A stretch of DNA of 64,000 nt from Liquidambar formosana (lineage: Eukaryota; Streptophyta; Magnoliopsida; Saxifragales; Altingiaceae): positions 23,143,955-23,207,954 of the forward strand of contig CM077829.1 of NCBI GenBank assembly GCA_039720395.1, in the 5' to 3' direction. The notes beneath the pieces were generated by a model, which worked only from the letters and a program-made list of their open reading frames with translations, ran no database searches and was not told the origin of the DNA. The translations under genes and the position numbers were made by a program. Shown one piece after another: positions 10,868-21,554 of the stretch (the stretch's first letter is position 1; each line of letters starts with the position of its first letter).

Positions 10868-11998
10868 AAGGAAGTGTACTCAAGTCATGAGTATACTTAA
10901 ACCACTGGGGGTTGATGATTGACAAAGAGGAGCATATTCAAGCCACTACGAATGAACATACTTTTGAAATGGAGAAATATATTCTAGTCACGAATATATT
11001 TAACCAAGTGATGAGAATGAGATCTGAGAAGTACGTCCAAGTGATGAACGTACCTTGGAAATGGAGAAATATATTCAGGTCACGAATATATTTAACCAAG
11101 TGAGTGACAAAATATCTGAGAAGTATACTCAAGTGATGAGTATACCATTGAAATGGAGAAATATATTCAGGTCACGAATATATTTAACCAAGTAATCTGA
11201 GAATGAAATCTGAGAAGTATACTCAAGTGATGAGCATACCATGAAATGGAGAAATATATCCAAGCGATGGATATATTTAACCAAGTAGGATAAGAATAAT
11301 CTGAGAAGTGTACTCAAGTGATGAGTACACCATTGAAATGGAGAAATATATTCTAGTCACGAATATATTTAACCAAGTAAGTGACAAGTATGTTTAAGTG
11401 ATAAACATACCATTGAAATGGAGAAATATATTCAAGCGATGGATATACTTAACCAAGTAAGTGACAAGTGTGTTCAAGTGATGAACACACCATTGAAATG
11501 GAGAAATATATCCAAGTGATGGATATATTTAACCAAGTAAGATAGGAATAATCTGAGAAGTGTACTCAAGTGATGAGTGCACCATTGAAATGGAGAAATA
11601 TATTCTAGTCACGAATATATTTAACCAAGTAAGTGACAAGTATGTTTAAGTGATAAACATACCATTGAAATGGAGAAATATATCCAAGCGATGGATATAC
11701 TTAACCAAGTAAGTGACAAGTGTGTTCAAGTGATGAACACACCATTGAAATGGAGAAATATATCCAAGTGATGGATATATTTAACCAAGTAAGATAGGAA
11801 TAATGAGGATTGGGAACTGAGAAGCATATTCAAAGGGTGAATACACTTTTGAAATGGAAGAACATATTCAAGTGATGAATATATTCAACCAAGTATGATA
11901 GAGAATGAGAATTTGAAACTGAGAAGCATATTCAAAGGGTGAATACACTTTTGAAATGGAAGAACATATTCAAGTGATGAATATATTCAACCAAGTGG
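10868..11998. repeat. Tandem hairpin array in the 3' untranslated region of element B
   Basis: About 12 tandem units of 80-105 bp, each marked by GAAATGGAGAAATATA or a variant. Each unit holds two stem-loops. One has arms near AAATATATTC/GAATATATTT; the other has variable arms such as GTATACTC/GAGTATAC, GTGTACTC/GAGTACAC, GTATGTTT/AAACATAC and GTGTGTTC/GAACACAC. The loop is nearly always 7 nt, mostly AAGTGAT. Three consecutive units form a 252-bp block that is itself duplicated (about 11284-11535 and 11536-11787). Such arrays between pol and the 3' LTR are known in Tat/Ogre elements. Confidence 0.9.
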
Positions 11999-12000
11999 GA

Positions 12001-12647
12001 TGGAAAATCAAGATTTGAAATGAGGATATATGATTAATTTATCAAGATATAACAAGCATGGTGCAAGAGGAAAGTGACTTAACACATTGTCACTTGAGTT
12101 GGCATGACACAGGGGAAATATATTCAACCCTTTTGAACATAAAATCAATTCAAAGAATTGATTTCAAGATGTAATTTGATTGATTTTAAGCTCAAAAAGT
12201 GTTGAATATCTCATTTGGAAGAGGGTTTAATCATGCGCCAAGGCGAGACAAAGCGAGGGAGAAAGCCAAAACAAAGTGGCTTGGGTGACCACCAGGCCTC
12301 AGGAGGCTAGCCGCCCAGGCCCTGGTGGCTAGCCGCCCAGGGCTTGGGTGGTCACCCGAGCCTATTTGCTGAAAAATCTGGTTTTTTAAATGCATAAGTG
12401 CACTATTCATACCCCTTGTTCAAAGAACCCGAAAATTGAGAGTTTCTCTCTCTAGGAAGCTTACCCCATTTTGCAAAATCACTCCAATACCCAAGAGCAA
12501 TCAAATCCACACTTCAAGAAGGATTCATACACATGAAATAGCATCATTAACACCCAATTTCACATCAAAAACCAGAAATTTGCAGCACTTTGCAAATCAA
12601 AAACCCATTAAACCCATTTTTGCTCAAAACAAGCTAGTTCATCCACC
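12001..12647 (+). promoter_or_regulatory. Promoter and leader of the PMD gene in element B
   Basis: Holds the family palindrome at 12280-12360 (outer arms CTTGGGTGACCACC and GGTGGTCACCCGAG, one mismatch). A TTTTTTAAATG stretch follows, which may serve as a weak TATA element and is also found in C as TTTTTAAAT. The leader contains GAGAGTTTCTCTCTCTAGG. The start codon is in the good context ACCATGG. Confidence 0.6.
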
Positions 12648-15381
12648 ATGGATCCAAATGAAGACTCCACTTCAAAGTATCCATTCCTTGACTCAAAGAG
12701 TAGATACAAGGCACCAATATATGATGTTCCTCAAGAGAAATTGCTTCTAGAACCAAGGAATCATCTCTCTTTTCTCCATTCCAAGCAAGAGGTAAGCTTA
12801 CCCATTTTAAACTTTTCTTTGAAATTTTCATTTTTGTTGATTGAAATGCATTCCCATGAACTCTCTATGAGTATTCCTAGCAATGTTTGCAATGCCCATT
12901 GATTTTGGCAAGGATTGGATGTGAAAAGAATTCAATTTGAAAACTTGGTGAATAGTGCTCACCAAGTGTTTGATAAAATGCTTGAATGATGAAAATTCAT
13001 CCAATCTTTGTAAAATTGATGTGCATTGCAAGGCAAAATCATAGGCATTCATTTCTAATTGATTTTAGAAACAAAACCAAGCATTTTCATGAACTTTGAA
13101 AAACAAAGTTTGCTATATTTGTGAAAAACCCATGTTTTCATGAACAAGGTTTGCTTATTTTTTCCTTAAAAAACCACTTTGGGAAACAAAGTTTGCTTAT
13201 TATTTTCTTTGAAGAATCCATGTTTCCATGGTCTTGGAATGCATGGTTTACCAATGATCATGAGTTTGAAGAATAAAACCATTATTTTCATAAACTTTCA
13301 AAGCAAGGTTTACTTGTTCATGAACTAAAAGACTTAGTTTTTGGAAAGCCAATTATCAATGCTTGCATATGATTTTTACACTAACTAGGTGAATCATTCT
13401 TCTTGATTAGCCCAATTTCCAAGACCTACGCACAAGGTCTTCGATAAAGAATCTTATTGGGTGGTGGAGGCGTATGGAGCACACCCAACCTTCTGCAAGG
13501 GAATCCATTAAGAAAGCGGGTTTTGGTTGGTTTCTTGACTCATTATGGAATGAACAGTGGGATAGGCAAGCCCTTCTTGCCTTAGCTGAGCTATGGTGGG
13601 ATACCACCAACACCTTCCACTTCAGTTTTGGGGAGATGACCATGACTCCCAAGGATTTCTCGATTATCACCGGTTTAAGCCTCAAAGGAAAGAGGTTGGA
13701 ATTCTATGGGGATGCCAACACAAATAGTGCTTATCTCTTCACTATGTTGGGGATTGATATTGAGGCGAGTTCCTGCGGTGTTAGGAGGACATGGCTTTTT
13801 GAGAATTTTGCCAATCAAGTAGAAGGTGTGGGGGTGGCTCCTGAGTGCATTACTAGGGCTTTCATGATCTATATGCTCTCCTGCACTCTCTTTGTTGGTG
13901 CCAATGACATGGCTCAACTGGGGTACCTTGCTTCCATGGTAGATGTGAACAAAATGGGGAGGTATAACTGGGGAGGGGCAACACTAGCTACTATGTATAG
14001 ATCCATGTCTGACATGTCTCGTGGTGTTTCCAAGCATTTTGGTGGGCTCCCATTTGTTTGGGAGGTAAGTAAAAATGTTTAATTTTTAAATTCCTCTCAA
14101 ACTTGACTTAATTTTAATGCTTTTCTTGAATTTTGATAGATATGGTATTATGAATACCTGGGACTGTGCCGCCCTGCCCTGGATAATGAGATACAAGAAT
14201 GGCCAATACTTGGGAACTATGCTCCCACCAAGATAGCTATGCGTGCCCCCAATAGGCATGACTACGCCCATGCAAGGGCGTACTTGGCGAGCCTAAATGC
14301 TGACATGGTAATTCACCTTCCTCATTCTTTTCTTTCATTCATTTTTTATTATCTTGCTCACCATTTTTTTTTCAAATTCAACAGGTGGAGTGGAGTCCAT
14401 GGGGACTGTGGGAGGCTAGGTTGCCTAGGAGGTGTGTGTCCTGTTTGGGATTGACTGGGAAGAGGGTACTCTTTGAGGGTCCCTCAGGGCGATACTGGTA
14501 TTTAGGGGAGCGCGTCCTTAGGCAGGTGAAAGGACGAGTGGATGCCACTCTTACCCCTGTCTTGCCCCCCATGAACATGAGGCACACTGACTCTCTGGAT
14601 GGGGATGAGCTGATGGAAGCTCTGATTGGATGGGATGCTGAGGAGTTCACCTCGCCTAACACCGACTACATGACTTTCTGCAACCAATTCCTGATGCGCC
14701 CTAGAGTCATTGGCTTCCCACCTCAAGGGGTGAGTTTCTACTCCATTCTTTTCAATTAATGACTTATGCAAGCACTCCTGTTAAACAAATTATCTATTGC
14801 AGGGCCAGCGAGCTCGTGGACATAGTTCCACCATAGCGTCCTCCACAGGCATGACTCATGGGAATGAGGATTATGAGATGGGGGGAATGGCACAACCACC
14901 TCTCCCAGTGCTCGACTGGCAAGTGAATTTATGTAATGGGTTGGAGTTCATGAGGACTGACATTACCCGCCCTGCTTTTGATGAGGTCCCCAAGATTGAC
15001 TCGAGCTACGAGCATGTAAGCTCTAAACCTTTGCCTTTCTTAGAACCCTTTTCATCATTTATTAACCATGTTTATCTTTTAGGTTCCCCGAGAGTACGCA
15101 CAGGAGTGCCTTGAGCTCAGCGAGGGTTTAAGGCGAGACCTTGTTAGGATGAGTTTGGCGAACTCTGTGCTAGAGGGACGACTGAATCCCACTGTAAGCC
15201 ATTCCCTTTGTTCATTCCAATCATAGGAGCTAATGATATAACCCTTCTTTATTAATTGATTTCTTTGCAACAGGTCTCCACACTGCGTCCACCACAGCCG
15301 ATGCCACCCCAAGGGAATCCTCATGCTGGTTGTGGTAGAGGCGAATCAAGTAGAAAGAGAAGAACCATGGGAGACCATTAG
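12648..15381 (+). CDS. Plant mobile domain (PMD) protein of element B, seven exons, intact, 580 aa
   Basis: Exons are 12648-12791, 13411-14064, 14140-14307, 14385-14729, 14803-15015, 15083-15193 and 15274-15381 (stop TAG). All six introns are GT-AG and phase 0. The first is 619 bp and the others 67-80 bp, and the spliced frame has no stop. I inferred the model from splice signals, frame continuity and the exon lengths shared with A and C. The PMD signature WWDTTNTFHFSFGEM lies near residue 110, followed by ITGLSLKG. The C terminus is Pro-rich and ends with a basic SSRKRR run that could be a nuclear signal. The family is linked to transposons and, in host members, to gene silencing; its activity is not known. 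It lies antisense to gag-pol, upstream of and in tandem with the DUF7745-type gene. Confidence 0.88.
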
Positions 15382-15838
15382 ATTAGCTTACCTTCTTGCT
15401 TTGTAATCGAATGAAACATCTTTCTTTATGCTTTGTAACCTTTCTTTGAACATTTGCTTTGGTACTTTGTATGAGACTTTTGGAGTTCCATGGTGGTGAT
15501 TTACTCATGTTTTTGTGCAAAAATAAGCTCAAAATAAGCTTCCCGAGGTCACATAACCATATAGGGGTCAAATTAGGTCAAAAATAGGCAAAATTGGGCA
15601 AAATAGGAAAACGGCCTCTGGTGACCACCCGGGGCTGGGCGGCTAGCCGCCCAAGCCCAGGTGGCTAGCTGCCCAGGCCTGGGTGGTCACCCGAGCCCGA
15701 AGCGGAAATCCCACTTTGAATAGGAAACTTCCTATTCTGACGGGTTTTTTCCTATTTGAACTTGGATTTGTGACCTTTTCCCTATAAAAACACATCCAAG
15801 AGGTTCCTAAACCTACTTGTATTCATTCATTAGAAATT
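15382..15838 (+). promoter_or_regulatory. Promoter region of the DUF7745-type gene in element B
   Basis: Holds the full palindrome at 15616-15695 (arms CTCTGGTGACCACC and GGTGGTCACCCGAG) and a TATA box, CTATAAAAA, at 15782-15790, 87 bp after the palindrome and about 50 bp before the ATG. The same order and spacing recur in C. Confidence 0.75.
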
Positions 15839-17125
15839 ATGGAGGCTCTAGACAAATTTTTAGGAGGGTTTTTGAGAGTTATGAGTGCTGAAGCAAAATC
15901 TGAGTTCAAGTGCTTTGGCTTGGATCCATTGCTTTCCTTGAGGCATGTGAAGCTTGAAACGAGCCTCTTAACTGCTGCTACATATTTTTGGGATCCCCAA
16001 ATGCATGTGTTCCGCTTCAACTATGAAGAACTGTGCCCAACCATGGAGGAATTCTGCGCGTTGTATGGGGTTTCACCGGTAGGTCCTTTTATTCTCCCTA
16101 CTCCTCGCCCAAGCTTCCTTACTTCTTTTTCCAACCTCCTTGGGATTCACCCACAATATGCCTCTACGTTTGTCAAGGACCATATGGTAGACTTGATGAA
16201 ATTGGCAACTTCTTTTTTGGCCTATGATAATAAAGGTATTCTGAACTTTACATTTCCCATTAAGTATGCACTTGCCTTTTGCCTCATTGGTCGTTTCCTT
16301 ATTTCAACTGGTACTCCACATGTTCCCATACAAATTTGTGACTTGATTCCTCTCCTTGCCAAGGGCCATAACTTGATTCCCATGATATTAGCTGAAACCC
16401 TGAATAGCTTGGATAAAGTCCATGAGGACCCAAAGGTTCCTTTAGGAGGTAGCCCCATTTTGCTGCAAATGTGGTTGCTTGAAAGACTGAATTTCTTATC
16501 ACCCATTGCCATTACATCGTACAAGCCCCAGCATTACTGCCTTCGCCGCATTGAACTGCCTAGAGAGTTTTCATTGAGGGATTGGCTAGGTTACTTCCAA
16601 ACCCTTTCTTGGAGGAGTGTCAAGTGGTTCGTCTTCATATGGGGCTGCAGCGAACAGGTGCTTCTGCGAACTTCTGGATGTGCCATGGTGAGACTCATAG
16701 GACTGAGGTCTACTTCCTTTTACTGGCCTTCAAGGGTTCTTCGTCAGATGGGTGCCATGCAAACCATACCCACTTCCTTAAAAGGCGACTATCCTGTGGT
16801 GCCTGCGGGTCTTTCTGTAGTGACTTGGGCGAAGGATCGATGGCCTAGCAAGCTGACACTGACTCAAGTTACGAATACTGATGGTCCATATATGATGAGC
16901 CCCGAGTATAAGGAATGGTTGAAAGACAATTTGGGTAAGAGAGAGACTACTCGAAGAGAAAGGATCTTTGGACTTATCAAGAATAACGACCTTGGACCTT
17001 GTAGAGAAGATATTATGGAAGTAGTGACAGTAGCTTATGAACATGACTTGAGGAAGAAAAGAAGACACGAAAGAGAGAAGCAGAAAGCTGAAAAGTGGGC
17101 TGCAAAGAAGCCCAAGAAGAATTGA
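15839..17125 (+). CDS. DUF7745-type protein of element B, intact, 428 aa
   Basis: One exon with no internal stop. The start ATG follows AGAAATT about 50 bp after a TATA box, and the same MEALDKFL start is seen in C. Motifs by residue: TYFWDP 48-53, FNYEELCPTMEEF 60-72, a hydrophobic segment LAFCLIGRFLISTG 145-158, a Trp-rich stretch DWLGYFQTLSW 248-258 continuing to a WGC at 268-270, and FYWPSRVLRQMGAM near 294-307. The last 30 residues are strongly basic with KKRR and KKPKK, likely nuclear and perhaps coiled. The family is plant-specific and related to the PMD group. No catalytic residues can be assigned, so the function is unknown. A role in regulating the element is inference from its shared promoter palindrome. 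Confidence 0.88.
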   Translation: MEALDKFLGGFLRVMSAEAKSEFKCFGLDPLLSLRHVKLETSLLTAATYFWDPQMHVFRFNYEELCPTMEEFCALYGVSPVGPFILPTPRPSFLTSFSNLLGIHPQYASTFVKDHMVDLMKLATSFLAYDNKGILNFTFPIKYALAFCLIGRFLISTGTPHVPIQICDLIPLLAKGHNLIPMILAETLNSLDKVHEDPKVPLGGSPILLQMWLLERLNFLSPIAITSYKPQHYCLRRIELPREFSLRDWLGYFQTLSWRSVKWFVFIWGCSEQVLLRTSGCAMVRLIGLRSTSFYWPSRVLRQMGAMQTIPTSLKGDYPVVPAGLSVVTWAKDRWPSKLTLTQVTNTDGPYMMSPEYKEWLKDNLGKRETTRRERIFGLIKNNDLGPCREDIMEVVTVAYEHDLRKKRRHEREKQKAEKWAAKKPKKN

Positions 17126-17396
17126 AGACTCAATAGAATAGGATATTTATGGCACTTTTATAGTTCTTTTACTTAATACCAATGAATTGCTATGTCAATC
17201 AATTTTAGTTTTGAATAAATTGCCAATAATAAATCAAATTTGGGATTTTGTTGTTTGATTTAGACCGCACCCAAGGTAACTTTATGGGTTGCCTACGTAT
17301 CTCCATTATTTTTCTTTTTTTTTGCTTTTTTCTTGTTTTTTTTTTTCTTTTTTTTTTTTTTGAATGGAGAATCAAGTCTTACGTAGTTCTTATGCC
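17126..17396. other. Convergent 3' spacer with pyrimidine tract (element B)
   Basis: The same arrangement as in A and C: a T-rich tract at about 17308-17361 between GCCTACGTATC and TTACGTAGTTC. The tract is shorter here (about 54 bp, against 91 in A and 108 in C). No gene is seen. It probably contains the ends of both the DUF7745 transcript and the gag-pol transcript. Confidence 0.65.
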
Positions 17397-18934
17397 TTAA
17401 CTTTTGCCTAGGCCGCCCTTACGGGTTTTCAACCTAGCAGGCCTCAAACATGATATTTTTTTCAATTGATCCAAATTAGTTGGACGAGCGAACTCAATTC
17501 CATCTAAATCCATGAGGCGAACAGCCCCTGCTGGCAATATCTCTTTGATAATGTATGGTCCACCCCAACTTGGCTTGAATTTTCCCCGCGGATCGAACAT
17601 AGGAGCTCTGATTTCTTTCAGCACTACATCCCCTTTCTTTAGACCTCGATCTTTGACATGTTTGTTGAATGCTCTGGCAACTCTCCGTTGATACCCCTGA
17701 ACATGATACAGCGCCCTTAAACGCCTTTCATCCAGCAAAGCTAACTCATCATAGCGACTCTTAACCCAGTCTACTTCTGTTATCTGGCTCTCCACAGCAA
17801 CCCTTAGTGAAGGAACCTCCAATTCAACTGGCAACACGGCCTCCATTCCATAAACTAGAGAATAAGGGGTAGCCCCTGTTGACGACCTTATTGATGTTCT
17901 GTAACCCCATAAAGCTAACGGTAACTTCTCATGCCAGTCTGTGTGTGAGTTCGCAGTCTTCTGTAGTATCTTCTTGATGTTCTTGTTAGCTGCTTCCACT
18001 GCTCCATTAGTCTGAGGACGGTACGGTGACGACAGATGGTGAACTATGCCATACTTTTGCAAGAGCTCATGGGTTTCTTTCTGAAAGTGCTGGCCATTGT
18101 CTGAGATAACTTCATGTGGTACCCCATATCGATAAATGATGCTGTGCTGTATGAACTGTGCTACCTTCTTGGAATTCAAGGTCTTGAAGGATGCTGCTTC
18201 CACCCACTTAGTGAAATAATCAATGGCAACCAGGATGTATTCATGCCCATTTGACGCCTTTGGCTTGATCTGTCCGATGATATCTATCCCCCATACTACG
18301 AATGGCCATGGTGACGACATACTTGTTAAAGGCATAGAAGGCAAATGTTGTCCACTGGCGAACAGTTGGCATTTATGGCACTTCTTGACATGTGCTTGGC
18401 AATCTCTTTCCATGGTAGACCAATAATAGCCTAGCCTCATGATCTTCTTGGCCAACATATAGCCATTCATATGCGGAGCCCCTGTCCCTTCATGGATTTC
18501 TTTTATCAGATGCTTGGCTTCTTCCTCGGTGACACACAACAGGTGGATCCCGTCGTATGATCTCCGATATAGCTTTCCTCCACAAAGTACATAGTGACTC
18601 GCCAACCGCCTTAGGGTTTTTCTGTCGATACGAGATGCTCCTTCTGGGTACTCCCTTTCTTCAATGAACTTTATTATGTCATGGAACCACGGGTGGCCAT
18701 CATTTACTTCTCCTCCTCGGATTGCACAACAGTACACAGGCTTGTCTCGACATTCTATCACCAGCGGCTTCACATTTCCCCCTTCAGGTATCTCCACCAT
18801 GGATGCTAGGGTCGCCAAGGCATCGGCGAACTGGTTCTTGTTTCTTGAAAGGTAGTTGAACTCTATCTCTGAGAACTCCTTGGTTAGAGTTTCCAGATAG
18901 GCATGGTAGGGCAGCAACTTCTCAACTCGAGTTT
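17397..18934 (-). pseudogene. pol of element B, C-terminal part: end of RNase H and complete integrase
   Basis: An uninterrupted reading frame on the minus strand, but part of a broken pol. It begins in the second RNase H (NKNQFADALATLASM) and contains the whole integrase. Integrase has an HHCC zinc finger ending CHKC, Asp in GIDIIGQ, Asp in VISDNGQ, Glu in NGAVEAANK, and a C-terminal GPY-type module (WGGPYIIKEI) that binds DNA in this family. Integrase inserts the reverse-transcribed copy into the chromosome. The frame is cut at 18934 by a LARD-type insertion and continues at 26066, where the duplicated AGTTT marks the joint. It is better preserved than the integrases of A and C. Confidence 0.9.
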
Positions 18935-19613
18935 TGTCACGACCCAAATTAATTAAGCCGTAATCAATGATAATAAAACAAGCTTTTCCTTTAATAAATC
19001 CTTTGTTAAGGCATGGATGACACGTGTTAAAATCCTCAATATTTTAAAAGAATTTTCGGCATGACCCATCCGTAATTAGGACATACCATCGTGAAAACCT
19101 GTTATGAAAATCCATACATACAAATTTCCTGTCATCCATGGTAGTGGTATCATCCCATGCATCGCATTCCACGTATACAACCGTAAATAATTACAATTAC
19201 AACCCTAATTAAATTACATTACACTTCTGATTCAATTACATTGATAATTAACATAATAAAATTCCCATTTAAGAACATCTTCCGCCCAAGATAGCCAAAC
19301 CAATCCCTGGATTATCTGAAAAAAAAATTTAAAATAATAGGCGTGAGTCCGACGACTCAGTAGATACAATTTGACATAGTAAACTATAGCAATGATATAA
19401 ATAAAACCAATTATATCATTTACATCAAAATATACTAATCCAGTATATTACAATTCTCCAAAATAAGTTATAACCCATAACTTAAAATAAATGATGCATA
19501 ATGCCCAGTGCATATGACTCATGTCCAATTTACATTAATCCATTTATTACCAACCACTCCCGCAGGAGTCTTCGCGCGGAAACGGAGGATTTAAACCCAA
19601 CCTCCAAGAGGAC

Positions 19614-19693
19614 AACACAAGGGTTCCTACCTGGAACCGGAAAGTAGCCTCTGATTCGGGAACACAAGGGTTCCTACCTGGAACCGGAAAGTA
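19614..19693. repeat. 33-bp tandem pair with hairpin core
   Basis: Two copies, 19614-19646 and 19661-19693, spaced 47 bp. Each contains the hairpin GGTTCC-TACCT-GGAACC. The same pair is present in the other LTR from 24120. Confidence 0.85.
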
Positions 19694-20770
19694 CCCCAGG
19701 ACCAAAGGAATGGAAAACACCGCAAAGTCCCATTGACTGCAAGTAGTCCAATTCCAATGACCCCTTTTAATGCAGTACTTTTACCCAGTATTCATTAAAT
19801 CCATTTAATGCATGATTATGCCAACATGCAATGCGATAAACCATAAAATGATTTTATAACCAAAATCATCTTCAAAATACACCACATAAACCATAGTGGA
19901 AAATAATCACATCATTATACCAATTTATGATAACATCATAAATACCCGTAAAATTAGTACAATTATATTCCAATTAATGTATAAAATAAACCAACTCATT
20001 AATAAACATAATTTCCAATTTATGTTATCCAATACCCCAAAGTCCCATTTAAGATTTATTCCATAAATCATGTATATCCATATTCTAGGCCCAAGGATAC
20101 CAAATAATATGATAATATATACCATATTATCATGTCAATAGTTTAAACCTATGTAAATTGCACCTACCTCAACCAAATGCGTGGAAAAATGCAACCTTTG
20201 ATACCGTGGGTATGAACTCCAAGCCCTAGGATGCAAATGCACGCTCCCAATCCAAGCCCTAGCTCCCAAATGCCATGGATGATGTTGGTGACGGAGGTCC
20301 CAACTCCAAATCACCACCAAAGCTCCCCAATATGCATGAATAAACCCAAAAATGTAAGAATAGGACGATAACCCAAAATAAATTACAAAACCTAACTCCA
20401 AAATGTGAGAAATACCTCTAAAATGCGAAAGAGTTGGTGAGGATGACAACCCATGCCAACTCCCACGAAATCCAAGCTCACAACACCGTGAACAAGCTCC
20501 AAGCTCCACCAAGAGGTTGGAGAATATGAATCCAACCATAATAATGCATTCCTAAGCCTCAAAGAGAGAGAAAAACCCAAATCCACCACCATACACGCGT
20601 AGATCGGGCTAAAATACGCTAGATCCGAGCTTGCCGGCGTCGGATCGAGGTCGCCGTGCTCCGGCGAGTCGCCGTCGAGCCTCCGCCCCCTCTTCTCCTT
20701 CTCTCCCTCTCTCTCTCTCTCTCTCCATGACCAAAAATATCAGATTTGGTCTAAAATCGTGTGGGATGGG

Positions 20771-20938
20771 TTTTTATAAGGGGTGAGGGGCATTTGCGTC
20801 ATTTACATAAAAAAATTTGCAAAAACCGCGATGCACGATCGATCGTGGTCCGAGGGCACGATCGATCGTGAAAAACAGAACCAAATTCATGTTTCTGGGA
20901 CACCCACGATCGATCGTCCCCAAGGCACGATCGATCGT
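20771..20938 (-). promoter_or_regulatory. LARD LTR promoter: TATA box and four CACGATCGATCGT palindromes
   Basis: Minus-strand TATAAAAA at 20771-20778. Upstream of it in element orientation are four palindromic sites at 20834-20847, 20857-20870, 20905-20917 and 20926-20938, each with the 12-bp perfect palindrome ACGATCGATCGT. They form two pairs with centre-to-centre spacing of 23 and 21 bp. Downstream is a GA-rich leader. The placement fits a binding-site array for a regulator of the LTR promoter, but no protein is known to me for it. Confidence 0.75.
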
Positions 20939-21002
20939 CCCTTGCTGAAATTGCCCAGTAACTCAAGCAATTGTGTATAAACCCACACAGTACACATCAC
21001 TG

Positions 21003-21077
21003 GCTTATTTTCATTAAAAACATTTAAGTAAAAGGAAGAAGAAAGAATTTACTTTAAGTTATTTAATGAAAATAAGC
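21003..21077. repeat. 75-bp hairpin in the LARD LTR
   Basis: Perfect 16-bp arms GCTTATTTTCATTAAA (21003-21018) and TTTAATGAAAATAAGC (21062-21077), with partial inner complementarity. It is repeated in the other LTR at 25509-25583. It lies some 230-300 bp upstream of the TATA box. Confidence 0.85.
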
Positions 21078-21554
21078 AAATAACCCCCCATTTGAATCCA
21101 AATAAAATATCAAAAAAATCAAATACCCAACATATCAAAATCTAGATTTCAAGTTTTAGTACAAAATCCGTCGCCCGACAGATTTTCCTAAAACAAACAT
21201 GCGTGGAACCCAATCCAAACATGCTAATAAAATCCCATAAAATCACCAATGTCTTATAATATTATAAACTCCCATTACCGCCAAAAATTATCCTTCAAAA
21301 CGAAGATTTACGAAAATCCACTTTTCTCCAACACTTAGCCAAATTTCAGCAGCTTAAACCCTTAAGTTGCAAATAAGGCTAAACGCACCCAAAATATACT
21401 CAATGCACGAAAACAAGCATCCAAACACATCCAACATCGAAATATCATGCACATGCATTACCCATGCATGTAATCATCTGACAAATCAAGGGATTAACTA
21501 CGTTAACCTTAGATTAAACCCTTAATACCCTATTTAAAAATTACGGGTATTACA

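Larger units (their letters stand above)
18935..21554 (-). repeat. 3' LTR of the LARD-like element (2620 bp)
   Basis: Nearly identical to 23442-26060. On the plus strand it starts TGTCACGACCC and ends GGGTATTACA. It contains a 33-bp tandem pair, a TATA box, the four-site palindrome array and a 75-bp hairpin. A 134-residue open frame at 20135-20539 has no recognisable domain and is not called. Confidence 0.95.

Noticed and set aside
10868..11998. Array looks at first like a CRISPR locus
   Set aside because: Plant genome, no cas genes, no unique spacers. The units are full tandem repeats with paired stems.
12648..17125. PMD and DUF7745-type genes as host genes
   Set aside because: The same pair stands between integrase and 3' LTR in three element copies with the same promoters, so it belongs to the retrotransposon.
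20834..20938. GATC-rich sites as a sign of bacterial DNA or cloning sequence
   Set aside because: They occur at the same place in both LTRs of a plant element, with plant-type ends and target duplication.
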